From contig CM028325.1 in NCBI GenBank assembly GCA_016647705.1, positions 25,071,566 to 25,135,565 on the forward strand: a stretch of DNA of 64,000 bases. Reading direction: 5' to 3'. The stretch is from Eucommia ulmoides (Eukaryota; Streptophyta; Magnoliopsida; Garryales; Eucommiaceae). Of this stretch, positions 1-11,046 are shown piece by piece. The notes beneath the pieces were generated by a model, which worked only from the letters and a program-made list of their open reading frames with translations, had not been told where the DNA came from and did not search any database. The position numbers were made by a program, and so were the translations under genes. Each line of letters starts with the position of its first letter. The stretch's first letter is position 1.

Positions 1-414
1 CTGTATTTGGCAGTCATGTAAAGGAACTAGGGGTGTGGTACAGACTGCTGATGTGATGACATCATTTTGGTACTAAACATAACGATTTCCTTATAAGATG
101 GAATCAAATATGCGTATTAGGGACATTTGCGATATATATTGAGTTTATTTTCATAAATTTCATACCTATAAACATCTATCACGGCTCTTGTATTTTTTAG
201 AACAAAAATATAATTAAAAAAATGGAAGTAATGTAGCTTTTGAAATATTGACCACCATGTCAACTATTATACAACAATATTTGTGTGAATGATTAAATGA
301 TATTGTAGTTTCCACAGTACTTGGTCTTTTTAAGTTCACTTTAAGAATATCATGTTGTAGGATATTAGCTTTACTACATTGTGATTATCTTGGTTATTTT
401 CTTTGCCCATGTAG
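1..414 (+). other. Intron of the SRPK-like gene (5' part of gene missing)
   Basis: No coding similarity is visible here. The stretch is AT-rich and ends in a pyrimidine-rich tract plus AG at 413-414, a normal splice acceptor directly before the first visible kinase codon. The ATP-binding loop of the kinase must lie left of the window. Confidence 0.6.
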
Positions 415-2522
415 AGATTTGTTGCTCTCAAGATCCAGAAAAGTGCGATGCAGTTTGCACAAGCGGCTCTCCACGAAATTGAAATCCTCTCTGCCATTGC
501 GGAGGGTGATCCCACTAATTGTAAGTGTGTCGTACAATTAGTTGACCACTTCAAGCACTCAGGCCCCAATGGGCAACACTGGTGTATGGTCCTTCAATTT
601 CTTGGCGACAGCTTACTCCGGCTGATAAAATACAACCGCTATAAAGGGCTTGAACTAAACAAAGTGAGGGAGATATGCAAATGCATTTTGACCGGTCTGG
701 ATTATCTCCACAGAGAACTTCGTATTATACACACAGACTTAAAACCCGAAAACATTCTTCTGTTTTCCACCATTGATCCTTCTAAAGACCCTATAAAATC
801 AGGGGTAACACCCATTCTCGAAAGGCCGGAAGGGAATTTAAATGGTGGCGTGACCACAAATATTATTGAGAGAAAGTTAAAGCAGAGGGCGAGGAGAGCT
901 GTGGCTAGGATTTCTGAAAGACGGGTTTCCATGGGTGGTATTGGAGCTATTCCTAAGCCAGATAGGACCTTAGATGGTATTGATATGAGGTGTAGGATTG
1001 TGGATTTCGGTAGTGCGTGTTGGGCGGATAAGCAATTTGCTGAAGAAATTCAAACAAGACAATATAGAGCTCCCGAAGTTATACTTCAATCAGGGTATAC
1101 GTTTTCTGCTGATATGTGGTCGTTTGCTTGCACTGCCTTTGAGCTTGCTACTGGTGAGATGATGTTCACTCCCAAGAGTGGAAAAGACTTTGATGAAGAT
1201 GAGGTAAAAAAAAAAAATTGGTTTCAAATTATGTAGTTCTCTATTTTTTTGGGTTCTTATTATATTTTCCTTTATTTTTTGTTTTTAAAGTTTTTTATTC
1301 TGTTTATAGATAATTTACTTTTTTAGTCCTCATCAAATTATGTTCGAGTCTTTACCATTATTTTAGTTATTGTTGACTTGTTTGAAGGACAATCTAATAA
1401 TTTTTCCCTTTTATTTTTAGGCAAATTCCTTCAAAAGTCTCAAAACATAAACTCGCCATTTGTAGAGGTCCCATCACCCTTCTTTAAAATAGGACCCCTA
1501 CAAGTGGTGGTTTTATATCTTAGGAGTTTTGAAAAAGTTTCCCTTATTTTTAATGCTTTTAGAGCAATTTATTTTTTAGTTCTTACCTTGATTACTTTTT
1601 TAGTCCTGGCGCATAATTTAGTTGATTTTAACTATTAACATCAAATACAAATTTAGCATATGGTTGTATATCAACCATGAATCCAAGATCTCTCTCTCTC
1701 TCTCTAATTTTGCTTTCTATTTGTTTTTTTTTTTAATGAGAAATCTCTCTTTCTGAAATTGTTTTTGTTGGATTCTGTAATAAAAGATTTTGTTTTGGGT
1801 TGGATGCAGGATCACCTTGCTCTAATGATGGAACTTCTTGGAAAAATGCCCAAAAAGGTGAGAGAAGTTATTATGGCCGTGTCTCTCTGTTCCCAGAAAT
1901 CTGGGAGCAGGACAAAATCATACTTTTTCTCCATATTTTTGTTTAGTGAAGCAGAAACAGAAAAAAATGGAACCAAAACACTTAGGTGGCGTTTGTTTTG
2001 TTTTCGTTCTGGAATTCCTGTTTTGTTTCCAAAAAACCTAGAATAAAATCAGAATTGTGAGAATAATTCTGTTTTCTTCTCCAAAATTTGGTCAGAACCA
2101 AAAAAAAAAAAAACATAATTTGGTTCCATATTTCTTTTTCTGTTCCCATTTTTCTGAGAACAGAAACAGTACATACGGATTTTCTCTCTATATTTCCCTT
2201 GTTTCAACAGATAGCCGTTGGCGGGGCCCGATCCAAAGATTTATTCGACAGGTACGGTGATCTGAAGAGGATCCGGAGGCTAAAACACTGGTCGATCGAT
2301 CGATTACTGGTCGAGAAGTACAAATTATCCGACAGCGACGCACGCGATTTCGCCAACTTTCTCTCTCCTCTCCTAGATTTTGCCCCGGAGAATCGACCCA
2401 CCGCTCAGCAATGCCTCCAACATCCGTGGCTCGAGATCAAGAATCCAGCGGCTAAGAGTCAACCGAGTGTCGATAAGGTCGATATCGGAATGAGCAATCT
2501 TCGAATTAAGGTGGGCAAGTGA
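415..2522 (+). CDS. SRPK-type serine/threonine protein kinase, 3' part (three exons)
   Basis: Exons are 415-1203, 1810-1857 and 2211-2522, each bounded by GT..AG and joining in phase 0. The product phosphorylates Ser/Arg-rich splicing factors (family knowledge), working in cytosol and nucleus. Visible features: the VAIK-type lysine in FVALKIQKSA at the exon start, the catalytic loop HTDLKPEN, VDFGSACW (the DFG motif), the SRPK activation segment TRQYRAPEVILQSGY, DMWSFACTAFELATGEM, then RPTAQQCLQHPWL near the C-terminus and a typical plant SRPK tail ending LRIKVGK. The spacer between the two kinase halves (about 780-960) is short, as in plant SRPKs. The N-terminal lobe with the Gly-rich loop is outside the window. 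No stop or frameshift lies in the joined exons, so the gene looks intact. Exon boundaries are read by eye; the 415 acceptor could shift by a codon. Confidence 0.93.
1204..1809 (+). other. SRPK intron, 606 bp, AT-rich
   Basis: It begins with a GTAAAA donor straight after a Glu codon and ends in TGCAG before the codons for DHLALMMELLGK. It holds T-rich stretches and a short CT run near 1690, with no coding signal. Confidence 0.85.
1875..2179. mobile_element. MITE-like inverted-repeat element in an SRPK intron
   Basis: Inside the 353-bp intron 1858-2210 the left edge reads ggccgtgtctctctgttccc, and the reverse complement of the right edge (ccgtatgtactgtttctgtt, then ctcag) pairs with it imperfectly. 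Related sequence with 'tgttccc' subtermini occurs three more times in PIG-H intron 4. The element is non-coding. Family assignment (PIF/Harbinger-like) is inference. Confidence 0.5.
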
Positions 2523-3770
2523 AGAAAATGAAGAAGAACGAAAAGGTGGTGAAATCTGCCTTTTTTTTAATTTCTATTTTTTTTTTTAATATTTTAGTTT
2601 AGGAATTTATTTTTTGGAATTTCTGTCCACATTTACGAGTATTGCTTGTGGGTCATATTTTGGTTTGTAGTATGAATAATACATGTGGTTCTTTAACTAT
2701 TATTATTTTTTATTTTTTTTTGGGTTTTTGATTAACTACTATGTAAAGTAGTGAATGATTATATGAAAATGATATGACACAAGTGAGAAATTTGACCTCT
2801 CTTTTCTAGCTTTGATTCGAAGCATGGCAATGTTGGCTGGTTAACTTAAAAGTTGTGAGAAATCAAATAATTAGTCATTGATTCAAAGTGTGGAATTTGA
2901 CTACCACTTGAATACTCTAAGCAACATTACATTAAAATACAAACTTTCATGATTACATTAATCTCGTATCTCGTGGTTTAACAGTTTATTTAGATGGAGA
3001 AAATAACAAATGGTGTCTAATTCTTATGTTCGGTTGATGCTACCAAGAATTGGTACTACCGTAAATTTGTTAAAGGTCATTGCAGTCTTTCGCTCATTGC
3101 TCTGGTTATGCTTGCACAAATTCTAATATCAAGATTGTATCCTTGTGAAAAATCTCCGGAATAAATATTTATGGAAAAATAATGTTAAGCCAAATGTATG
3201 CTGTAATTAAATCTCTATTTTCTCACACTGACTTCGGGTGTTTATAGTTCTTTATTTGGCAAAAAATAGGAGAGAGGAAGAGCACACAATCATAAATATA
3301 TTTTAAGAGCATACCCGTGACATGTTCAGATTCTCTAGCAAGATCAACGTGACTCCTCAAACGAACATTTTACCCCGTTTGCTTTCAGGAATTGACCCAT
3401 GTGTAGATTCGGGCATCGAATGCTCATAGGCTTAACTCGGGCATGTTGCTTGCTTAAAGGATTTCAACCCATTATTGTAGAGATTTTTTACCTTCTTGAG
3501 ATGCTCAGGGTTGCACGGGCTTTTCTGTGGTGTTCTCACTATGACCATACTTCAAGACGCGTTCAATGGAAATCAATTTGAACAGCCCCATGACCAATTT
3601 TACCATCATCATTGGTAATTCGAATGAGAAGAGAATAATTGAGATATGAAATTTGTACGAGGAAAGAAGTCATTATTTCTCCTTAAAATTAGAAAGAAAT
3701 AGCACAAAGTGACCAATAGATGTTAGTTCTACCTTCCTTTATAAAATAAAACAATAGTCATAAATAAGGG
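2523..3770. other. SRPK 3'UTR and gene-free downstream DNA
   Basis: The first 200 bp after the stop are T-rich and contain AATAAT near 2675, compatible with a plant polyadenylation region. Nothing else recognisable is seen; the short frame at 3399-3581 has no recognisable motif. Confidence 0.4.
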
Positions 3771-5985
3771 TATAGTATTTGTCCTATGATTTATCCATAT
3801 TATAAGTAGAGGTTTTTATTGTTTAATCCTTATTCCATAGATCATGTAGTAAAAAATCATTTTGAACAGTTCACTCAGCCTTTGAACCTTTTCATATAAC
3901 TAATTAAATTTTTAGTCCTTGGCAAGACCAAAAAAATCGTAAAAAGACGAATATATCCCTCAAACAAACCTATCCCTTACTCTCACTCCACATACCATCA
4001 CCCATTTCGTTTCTTTCAAACCCCAACCCATCGCGCTCTCTCTCTCTTTACCCTAATCTTATCCTCAAGTTTAGGAGGCTGCCGCCGCCACTCCTTCCTT
4101 TCCGACTACCTTTCCACCAGATCTTCGACGTCATAGCCGTCACCTTCACAAGATCTTCGTCTTGCCTTGAACAAGAATGGAAGATTGGTGCCCCATTCCG
4201 AGCGACCTTCACCAGATCTTCGCCGCCGTTCATCCATTTTTTAGATATTGTTTGAAATTTTCTAGATCTGGAAGAATGGATTGCACCGATCGCCATTCAT
4301 TCATCATTATCTCCCCATTTTTCAGATCTAATTTAGAATTTTTCAAATCTGTAAGCAGATGATCAAGATTTGATCTGGAACCTTAGATCAATTTGGTGTC
4401 GAAGGTAGTGATCTATTTGTTTGATTTGTTTTCGTTTTTCCCTAATCGATTTGGTGTCGAAGATAATGGTTGGATTTTTGCGAAATTGGTGTTTTGGATG
4501 TGTGGATTTGTTCTCGTTCATCTCTCTGTGTATATTTATACATTTCTCTCTATATATACATATATTTCTCTAATGGTGATGGATGCTATTCGTTTTGGTG
4601 GTATTCTTCGGCGGTGTTGATGTTCGACTAGACGATGTTGTTGGCAGTGGTGATGTTCATTTTCGTTTTGGACAACTATCCGTCACCACGATCCGGCAAC
4701 CACCACCGGCTACTAGCCAGATCCGGACCTCCCCCACTTTTTTTCTTCTAGGTTTGATGTTTGATTCGTCGGTGTTGGTCATGTTGGTGGTGTTTTTCAG
4801 GGGTGTTGATGTTTGATTCGGCGTTGGTGATGTTCATTTTCGATTCGGAGAACTATCAGCCATCACTAGCTAGATCTGACAACCATTGTCGACCACTAGC
4901 CAGATTTAAAGTTAAAGTTCATGTTAACACCGGTGTTGATGTTCGATTCGGCGGTGGGGTGAAAATATTCATTAACGTTAAAGCACACCATTTTTCATTT
5001 TGCACACGTGTTTTTCTGGACAATGTTTTGACATGTTAATATTAACACAGACTAGACCCCAAAAATGTGTTTTTTTTAACGTTAACGTCAATGTTTTGTC
5101 TTTGATTTCTCACAAATGGGTTTCTAGACAACGTGAACTCGTTAATGTTAACACAGGAGACCCAAAAAAAATGTGTAGTAACGTTAACACAAACTAAAAA
5201 AATGTGTATTTTTACATTAACGTTAGTGTTTTATGTGATTTTTTCACATATATTTTTCTGGACAATATGAATGTGTTAGCGTTAATACAGAAAGAGACTC
5301 CAAAAAATGTGCATTAACGTTACCGTCAATGTTTGCTTTTGATTTTCTCACATATGGGGTTTCCAGACAACATGAATGCATTAACACACAGAACCTCCAA
5401 AAAACAAAATATGTCAACGTTAAAACCAATAGCACGATGGTAAAAAATGGGTTAACGTTTAATGTACAAAAAAAAAAAATAATGAATGATGCAGCAAAGT
5501 GAAACACAAAAAAAATATGAAATGCGTTAATGTTAACATTAATTTCAAATCGTAGTTTTGTAACATAGTCAAGATTTTACCAAAAAAAAAAATGGTGTAA
5601 TGCTGAAAATGAGTAAACATTAACACACACAAATGAATTAACGTTAACGTAACACACACAAAATATATGAGAAAGAATAATAAATAAAAAAATACGAATG
5701 CAAATAACGTGACATGAATTCAAAATGTAAATTTGTAATATAGGCAGAGGTATTGCTTGAAGTGTTTTACATTAACGTTAACACACTTGCTGTCCAATTT
5801 TGTCTTGTTACATGTGACAAAATGGCAATTTCGTAAATATGAGTGAATAGAATGGCCAAAATGCAGGGACTTTTTTTCTAAACATTTGGGGGAGGGGTTT
5901 GAAAACTTAATTCCACATATCAGGGGTCTGATTACTCTATGCTACCCCCTATAAAGGACTAAAAAAAAGACCCTTATAAGTAACG
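3770..5985. mobile_element. Non-coding element with leader-like head and GTTAAC-rich array (undetermined class)
   Basis: The head (about 3900-4400) looks like a gene leader: a CT run near 4035, 'accctaatc', and a CG-rich patch with gccgccgcc. It is followed by short duplicated phrases around 'ggtgttgatgttcgattcggcg' type sequence (4610-4950). From about 4910 to 5800 runs a degenerate tandem array. No transposase or intact reading frame is present. Outer ends contain 'agtccttggcaaga' (left) and, inverted, 'agtcctttataggg' (right), a weak end symmetry. Boundaries are approximate. I infer a non-autonomous DNA element with captured gene sequence. Confidence 0.35.
4910..5800. repeat. Degenerate 110-130 bp tandem array with palindromic GTTAAC/AACGTT cores
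   Basis: The landmark 'tttctggacaa' or close variants recurs near 5008, 5121, 5251 and 5359. Each is followed by a 'gttaacacag' type phrase, 'ccaaaaaatgtg', and a 'ttaacgttaac' palindrome. Unit length is about 110-130 bp with four recognisable copies, then looser copies to about 5800. Confidence 0.6.
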
Positions 5986-8900
5986 CGCTTGTTATTTATT
6001 AAATTTTAATTACGTAGGTGATATAAGATATGCAGATTGTCCTGACTATTGAGTACAAACATTTTTTCAATACCCATAATGTCCCTAAAGAAAAATAATA
6101 TTGTTTCCAAAAAAAAAATGAAGGGAATGATTGCAACTTAAATTATTCTCTCACCTGTATTCCTTCATTTCATTCAACTTAATTGTAATTGTTTCTCTTA
6201 ATGTTTAAGTTTCCCTTTTTTCCTCTCTATACTTCCACTTATTTTATGTTTTTTTGGATATATTAATTTCATGTTCAATTTTACTCTATTTTTTATTATG
6301 TCACATAAAATTTCGGCTAAATTTGCAATTCTCTTTTTGTATTAGTTTACTGTAATTAAAAAAAAAATACTAATTTGGGTTGTGAAATGGATCGGACCAC
6401 ACTATTGTCGAGCCAACATCCGCCGCCACCACCTTCCTTGTAACTAAAATTTTTGTGACTAAAATGGTATTTAATCAACTAATTTTTTAAGTTACAATCA
6501 ATTCTAATACTTAGGTTTAAAAATCTTGGTGAAAGTAAAATTGCTCTACTCATTGCCTTTTCTTATTATTAACTCCGAATAGACAAAATAGCATGTGGAG
6601 TATTCAATGAGCTATGAACATACAATGTCAATGTCAACCATTGATTTTGATAATTTTTTGAAAATATTAGATGTTTAGTTTAGCCACTATAACTCCAACA
6701 TGCTGTATTAAGTTATACCATATAAGTTTTTAGACCTGTAAAAGGACAAATGTGTCATTTTACCTACACTATTACAAAAAATTAACAAAAGTTAGTTAAA
6801 ATAGAGATAAAGTAAAATTTGACAAACAAGATCATGACTGACCAAGTATATAAATTTGCCCTAATAATAAATGGACTAAAGCAATTGTTTATTTTTCTCT
6901 TAAATATTTCTCTCAATCCAAAAACATAGTGTGCCATGAATAAATCAACGATGGGGCTCATACGCTATCATAATAGGTAAGGCAACGATGTAAATTTTTT
7001 TTATGTATAATGAAGTTTATAAAATGGATAGCGTTATTTGCACTCTCAAGATCAACTATGACACTTGCTCTCGTTTTTCATTTAAGTAAAATTATCAAAA
7101 ATTTGCCACTTGATATTGAGATTATAATAATAAACTTTGAAAGAGAATTAAAAAAAAAAAAAGTGAGATTTGAGATCGCTTTGTGTGCTCTAATTCATTA
7201 TTTGGATGGTATGAACTGCCTAAATAAGAATTCTTGAACAATGAATAACCAGTTCAGATATTCACAACCAAGAAGTACTGAATTCTCTTTCGGGAAGGCC
7301 TTGAAAAGAGAAAAAATGTTGGAATGCCAACAAACGTCTATTAGGGAAATCACCCGACCAATGAATTTAATGGTAATTTAAATTTATATAAAAATAATGA
7401 AGTGTGATAGTTAATTTTGACAGTGCAAATAGAACAACCTATAAAATATTTTATATGTACCACAATGTTGTGATGATTTTATTTAGGTTAGAAATGGTGA
7501 TGATTTTAGGTACAACATCAACAAATAAATATTATTTCTTTCTTTGTAATCATAAATTAGGAGAATGCATGAATCTTAATTTGTATTTGGGGATGATTTT
7601 ACTTGGGCTATCCATGTCCCACATCATACCCAACCTTTCACCAAGAAGTGGGGTTTAAGGTTTGACTATAATTACCACATATGACTTCATCCTTCTGTTC
7701 ATTGTTTGCTTTCCAATATATATTTTGCCTTTTGTTTTTCTCAAATGAAACCATAATTTCAAAAAAAAAAAAAAAAAAAACTAACAAAAAGGAAAAAAAA
7801 AAAAAAAAAACACAAACTATTTTCATAATACAAACCCCTAAAAATTAAAATAAAGGCAATCTTCCACACATACAAAGAGCTTCATCTACTCCATTTCCTA
7901 AAAAATGTTTCTTTTAAAAATAATAAAATCTTATTGCACTCTTTCCATGTAACTATTAAGATAATTAGGGCAAAAAATTAAGCATTTCAACTAGTGAATT
8001 AAAAATGTCAAGTCGGTGCATTTCGGTGAAGGAATTTGTACATTTTCTAAGGTTGTCTTAGGATTGATGGATTTGAAATGATTACATTTATAATTCAAAA
8101 TTATAACTCGAGTTTAGAATCTATATTGAAGCACTAAAATCGTGCATGTCTTAGTAGAAGAATTTGGAACGACTTGATTTCAAATCAATTCATCAAAATG
8201 AATCTAAGGGTAACGTATTTGATTTCAAGAACGAATTTGCAATTTTTTAAAAAAAATATCTTGAGAAATCAGAAGAGTTCAAAAAATATCTTTAAAAAAA
8301 ACGAACGGAAGTGTAGTTTGAAGAAGGAATTTGCAAATTTTTCTCAAGAAATACCACTTTCAATCACATTACCGAAACATAATCCAATGGTCACAAATGA
8401 TAGATCACAAATGTTTTTTTTTTTTTTTATGACAATTGATCAGTTGCATATAAATCTTGAATATTTACATCTATACTTCATTAAAGCATAGATTATGCAT
8501 TCAGAATCAAGAGAAATCGTAAAGGAAAAGTTAGTGAGTTGAGTCCAAGACACTGATCAAGGTAATAAGAACAAAAAATTATAACACCGAATGAACAGCA
8601 AAGCCATCATTGGAAGAACACTAAGGCTGCGTTTGGTTCAATTATTCGAAGAAATAATTTGAGTTTATAAAATATTTTCGTAAAATTTGCTTAAAAACCG
8701 TTGCTTCTTCAAATACCTCACCCAAATCCAATCCAAACGTATTCTAATAAACTCAAGTACAACACGGTAAATTCTAAGTTTGAAACAAACAAAAACCCTA
8801 AACTATGCAAATTCATGAACAAAATCATTTGAAGTTTTGCCGGAAATGTTACACCACGAGGGTCATTTCTATAACACATGGTTTTAATCATGAAACGGCA

Positions 8901-9445
8901 GAGGAATTCATCAAGTATGCTTGAATAAGCTAGAAATTCATAATCCCTAACCATCAATTTACATAGGAGTCTACTTCATGCATACATTAATCCAATCCTA
9001 AACAGTTTTTCGAGTGATGAACCGTGCTATGCTTCAGCTATTACCAAAATGGAATTATCCTAAGGGGCAAATGGTTTAGAAAATATATATATCACCAAAT
9101 TCTTTCACTACAAGAGGTTTACAAAGGAGCGAGGACAACCGAAATGAACAAAGAACAAGTTCCTCAAGGAAATCGTATACGAAAAAATGGTAACTTTGGG
9201 ATACATTTATAAGTAGCACAAAAAACAAAACCGAAACCTATCACACAAAGAAATTGGCAACACTGACTTTTGACACATAGATTCGAGCGAGCAATTAAAC
9301 AGTTAAAATATATGTTTTTTAACTGAGTTTTCAAATCATTACATTGCTATCGACAATCAAAAGAAAAAAAGGTCACATACCTATGAAAGAAAAGAGCATA
9401 ATCCGCTGCTTCTGCGTACAACTCGATCGTGGTTTTTGAACAATA
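5986..9445. other. Gene-free AT-rich DNA
   Basis: There is no supported gene. Long A runs lie at 7760-7812. A possible small MITE with gcgtttgg/ccaaacg ends lies at about 8629-8745. The 9,200-9,440 part probably includes the 3' flank of the minus-strand gene that ends at 9446. Confidence 0.4.
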
Positions 9446-10444
9446 TTATGACTGCATGACTTTGTTCTGTTTAACACAAGCAGGCGTCTTGAACGCCTTA
9501 CACTTCCACTGTGATGTTTTATTATTACCCACATCAGCTTTTCTCCTTGTCTCTTCAATCAAGGAGGAGGTGCTTGATTTCATGTCCTCCTTAGGGTTTG
9601 CCTGATCCCTAAAATTACAAATGCTCAACGGTAATTTCTTCTGCTTCATTCTCCCCCTCTTCCTACCAATTCCTCCTGTATCATGATCATTATCCAATGA
9701 ATCTTCAAGCTTCTCCGAATGATTAATTTCCGCTTCACCATTACCCATATTGAATTTCGAACTCTTTTCAGACCCTTCAGAATCGACATCTCCTGCCATA
9801 ATACCATTATGATTAATTATCGAGTGTAATAATACACCTCCATTGCTAACTACACTCTTCTGTCTCTTATGTTTATGGTTTTTCGATTCGGAATTCAAAG
9901 GGGTCTTTGATATTCTGGGGGAGCTGTTTATGGCCCGGTGCAATTTCTGAGCCAACTCTTCATCTGTATTGAGATTCTCAACACCTCCTTGGTGATTATT
10001 ATTATCATTATTATGATACAACATCTGAACAGGAACATGCTTCTTCATCTTACTCTTCTTTGAATAACTCTCTTTGCTGGCTGTTTCCTCTGAAACGGTT
10101 GCCACCATTTCCAGGGCAGTCTTGGCCGCAGCCACCGCCTGAGCAGCTTTTGACGCTTTCTCCTCAGCCGCGGCTCTGGCAGCCTCTGCAACTTTTGCAG
10201 CTGCTTCGGCTGCGGATCTGGCGGATTCCACCATCTCCTCCAGGGTGAGATTAGGGTTTCCCAAACGAGATCTCAACAGATTGCCGAGGCGTGTGTTGAT
10301 TTCAATTGAGGCTGTAGAGGTTGATGGCATATGAGAATTGGTGCCATCGCAGTTCTGTTTCTTCAATCCAGCAAGAAGCCGCTTCCGAGGAGGTAGAAGG
10401 ACATCAGTATCCAGGTGACTAATGTCACATAAATTCGATTCCAT
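9446..10444 (-). CDS. Uncharacterised plant protein, 332 aa, Ala-rich helix and basic nuclear-type motifs
   Basis: A single uninterrupted frame runs from ATG at 10444-10442 to a TAA at 9448-9446, starting MESNLCDISHLDTDVLLPPRKRL when read in short pieces. Residues about 50-65 (RLGNLLRSRLGNPNLTLEEM) precede an Ala/Glu/Lys-rich amphipathic stretch (about 67-120) likely to form a long helix or coiled coil. KKSKMKKHVPVQ follows, then a block DEELAQKLHRAINSSPRI near 160-177. Lys/Arg clusters such as KHKRQKS and GRKRGRMKQKK resemble nuclear localisation signals. The C-terminal third is low-complexity Ser/Asn/Lys. I believe this matches a plant-only conserved protein family without known function; that is from memory and not verified. 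The start is supported by a 5'UTR intron ending upstream and by the absence of an in-frame earlier ATG in the leader exon. Confidence 0.8.
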   Translation of the reverse strand: MESNLCDISHLDTDVLLPPRKRLLAGLKKQNCDGTNSHMPSTSTASIEINTRLGNLLRSRLGNPNLTLEEMVESARSAAEAAAKVAEAARAAAEEKASKAAQAVAAAKTALEMVATVSEETASKESYSKKSKMKKHVPVQMLYHNNDNNNHQGGVENLNTDEELAQKLHRAINSSPRISKTPLNSESKNHKHKRQKSVVSNGGVLLHSIINHNGIMAGDVDSEGSEKSSKFNMGNGEAEINHSEKLEDSLDNDHDTGGIGRKRGRMKQKKLPLSICNFRDQANPKEDMKSSTSSLIEETRRKADVGNNKTSQWKCKAFKTPACVKQNKVMQS

Positions 10445-10493
10445 TGCTCTCTACATCTACGCATACACCAATCGCTCTGACGATAAATTCGCA

Positions 10494-10895
10494 CTGTAAA
10501 CAAGGAAAAAAAATCACAGTATCAGCATCAAAAGCAGCGACGAATGCAAACTGATCATTAGTTTTCGCAATTCACGCGGCGTATTCCAGATTTATTAACA
10601 TGAATTCGATCAGACGAACAGGAGATTCAAACAGACTAATGAAAATTCATATCTGGAAACGAAACAACACAGGCAAACCACAATTCGGCAGCAGTGGCTA
10701 AAATCGAAATTTTCAATGTTTTCAATGACAATGAATGATAATTCGCTCATATTAACAAAAATAAGTGCCGGATTCATGCGAATTATGCAAATCCAAATCC
10801 GTTCGATCAAACATGTACATGCTTTTTCGGTGAATTCGATATGCAAAACGTAGCAAAAGCGGAAGGAGCTGAATGCAACGATGACGGTGCAGTAC
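10494..10895 (-). other. 5'UTR intron of the 332-aa protein gene
   Basis: On the minus strand a GGCAG|GTACTG donor (GT at 10895-10894) and a TTTACAG acceptor (AG at 10495-10494) bracket 402 bp, leaving about 50 nt of leader before the ATG. Leader introns in this position are common in plants. Seen by eye, not confirmed by transcripts. Confidence 0.6.
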
Positions 10896-11013
10896 CTGCC
10901 CGATCTTTACATCTTAGATAGAGGAGAGAGGAGAGAGGAGCGCTTTGTTGAAATTAGGGTTTTCAGAGAGAGAGAGAGAGAGGTGTTGAAGAAAATGGTT
11001 TGTAATAAGAAGT

Positions 11014-11045
<32 letters not shown>
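10896..11045 (-). promoter_or_regulatory. GA/CT-rich leader and promoter-proximal region
   Basis: Read on the minus strand this is a CT-dinucleotide tract (GA runs at about 10968-10983 and 11016-11044 on the plus strand) followed by 'aaaaccctaatttc', a frequent motif in plant leaders. Such pyrimidine runs lie near the transcription start of many plant genes. Exact start site unknown. Confidence 0.5.

Positions 11046-11046
<1 letters not shown>

Noticed and set aside
2088..2210. Reading frame upstream of the last SRPK exon (start at 2088)
   Set aside because: It lies in the intron's MITE; the clean acceptor at 2209-2210 and kinase homology begin at 2211.
7220..7345. Possible organellar DNA insertion ('gaattctctttcgggaaggc')
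   Set aside because: The composition differs slightly from its neighbours but I could not match it to a plastid or mitochondrial gene by eye.
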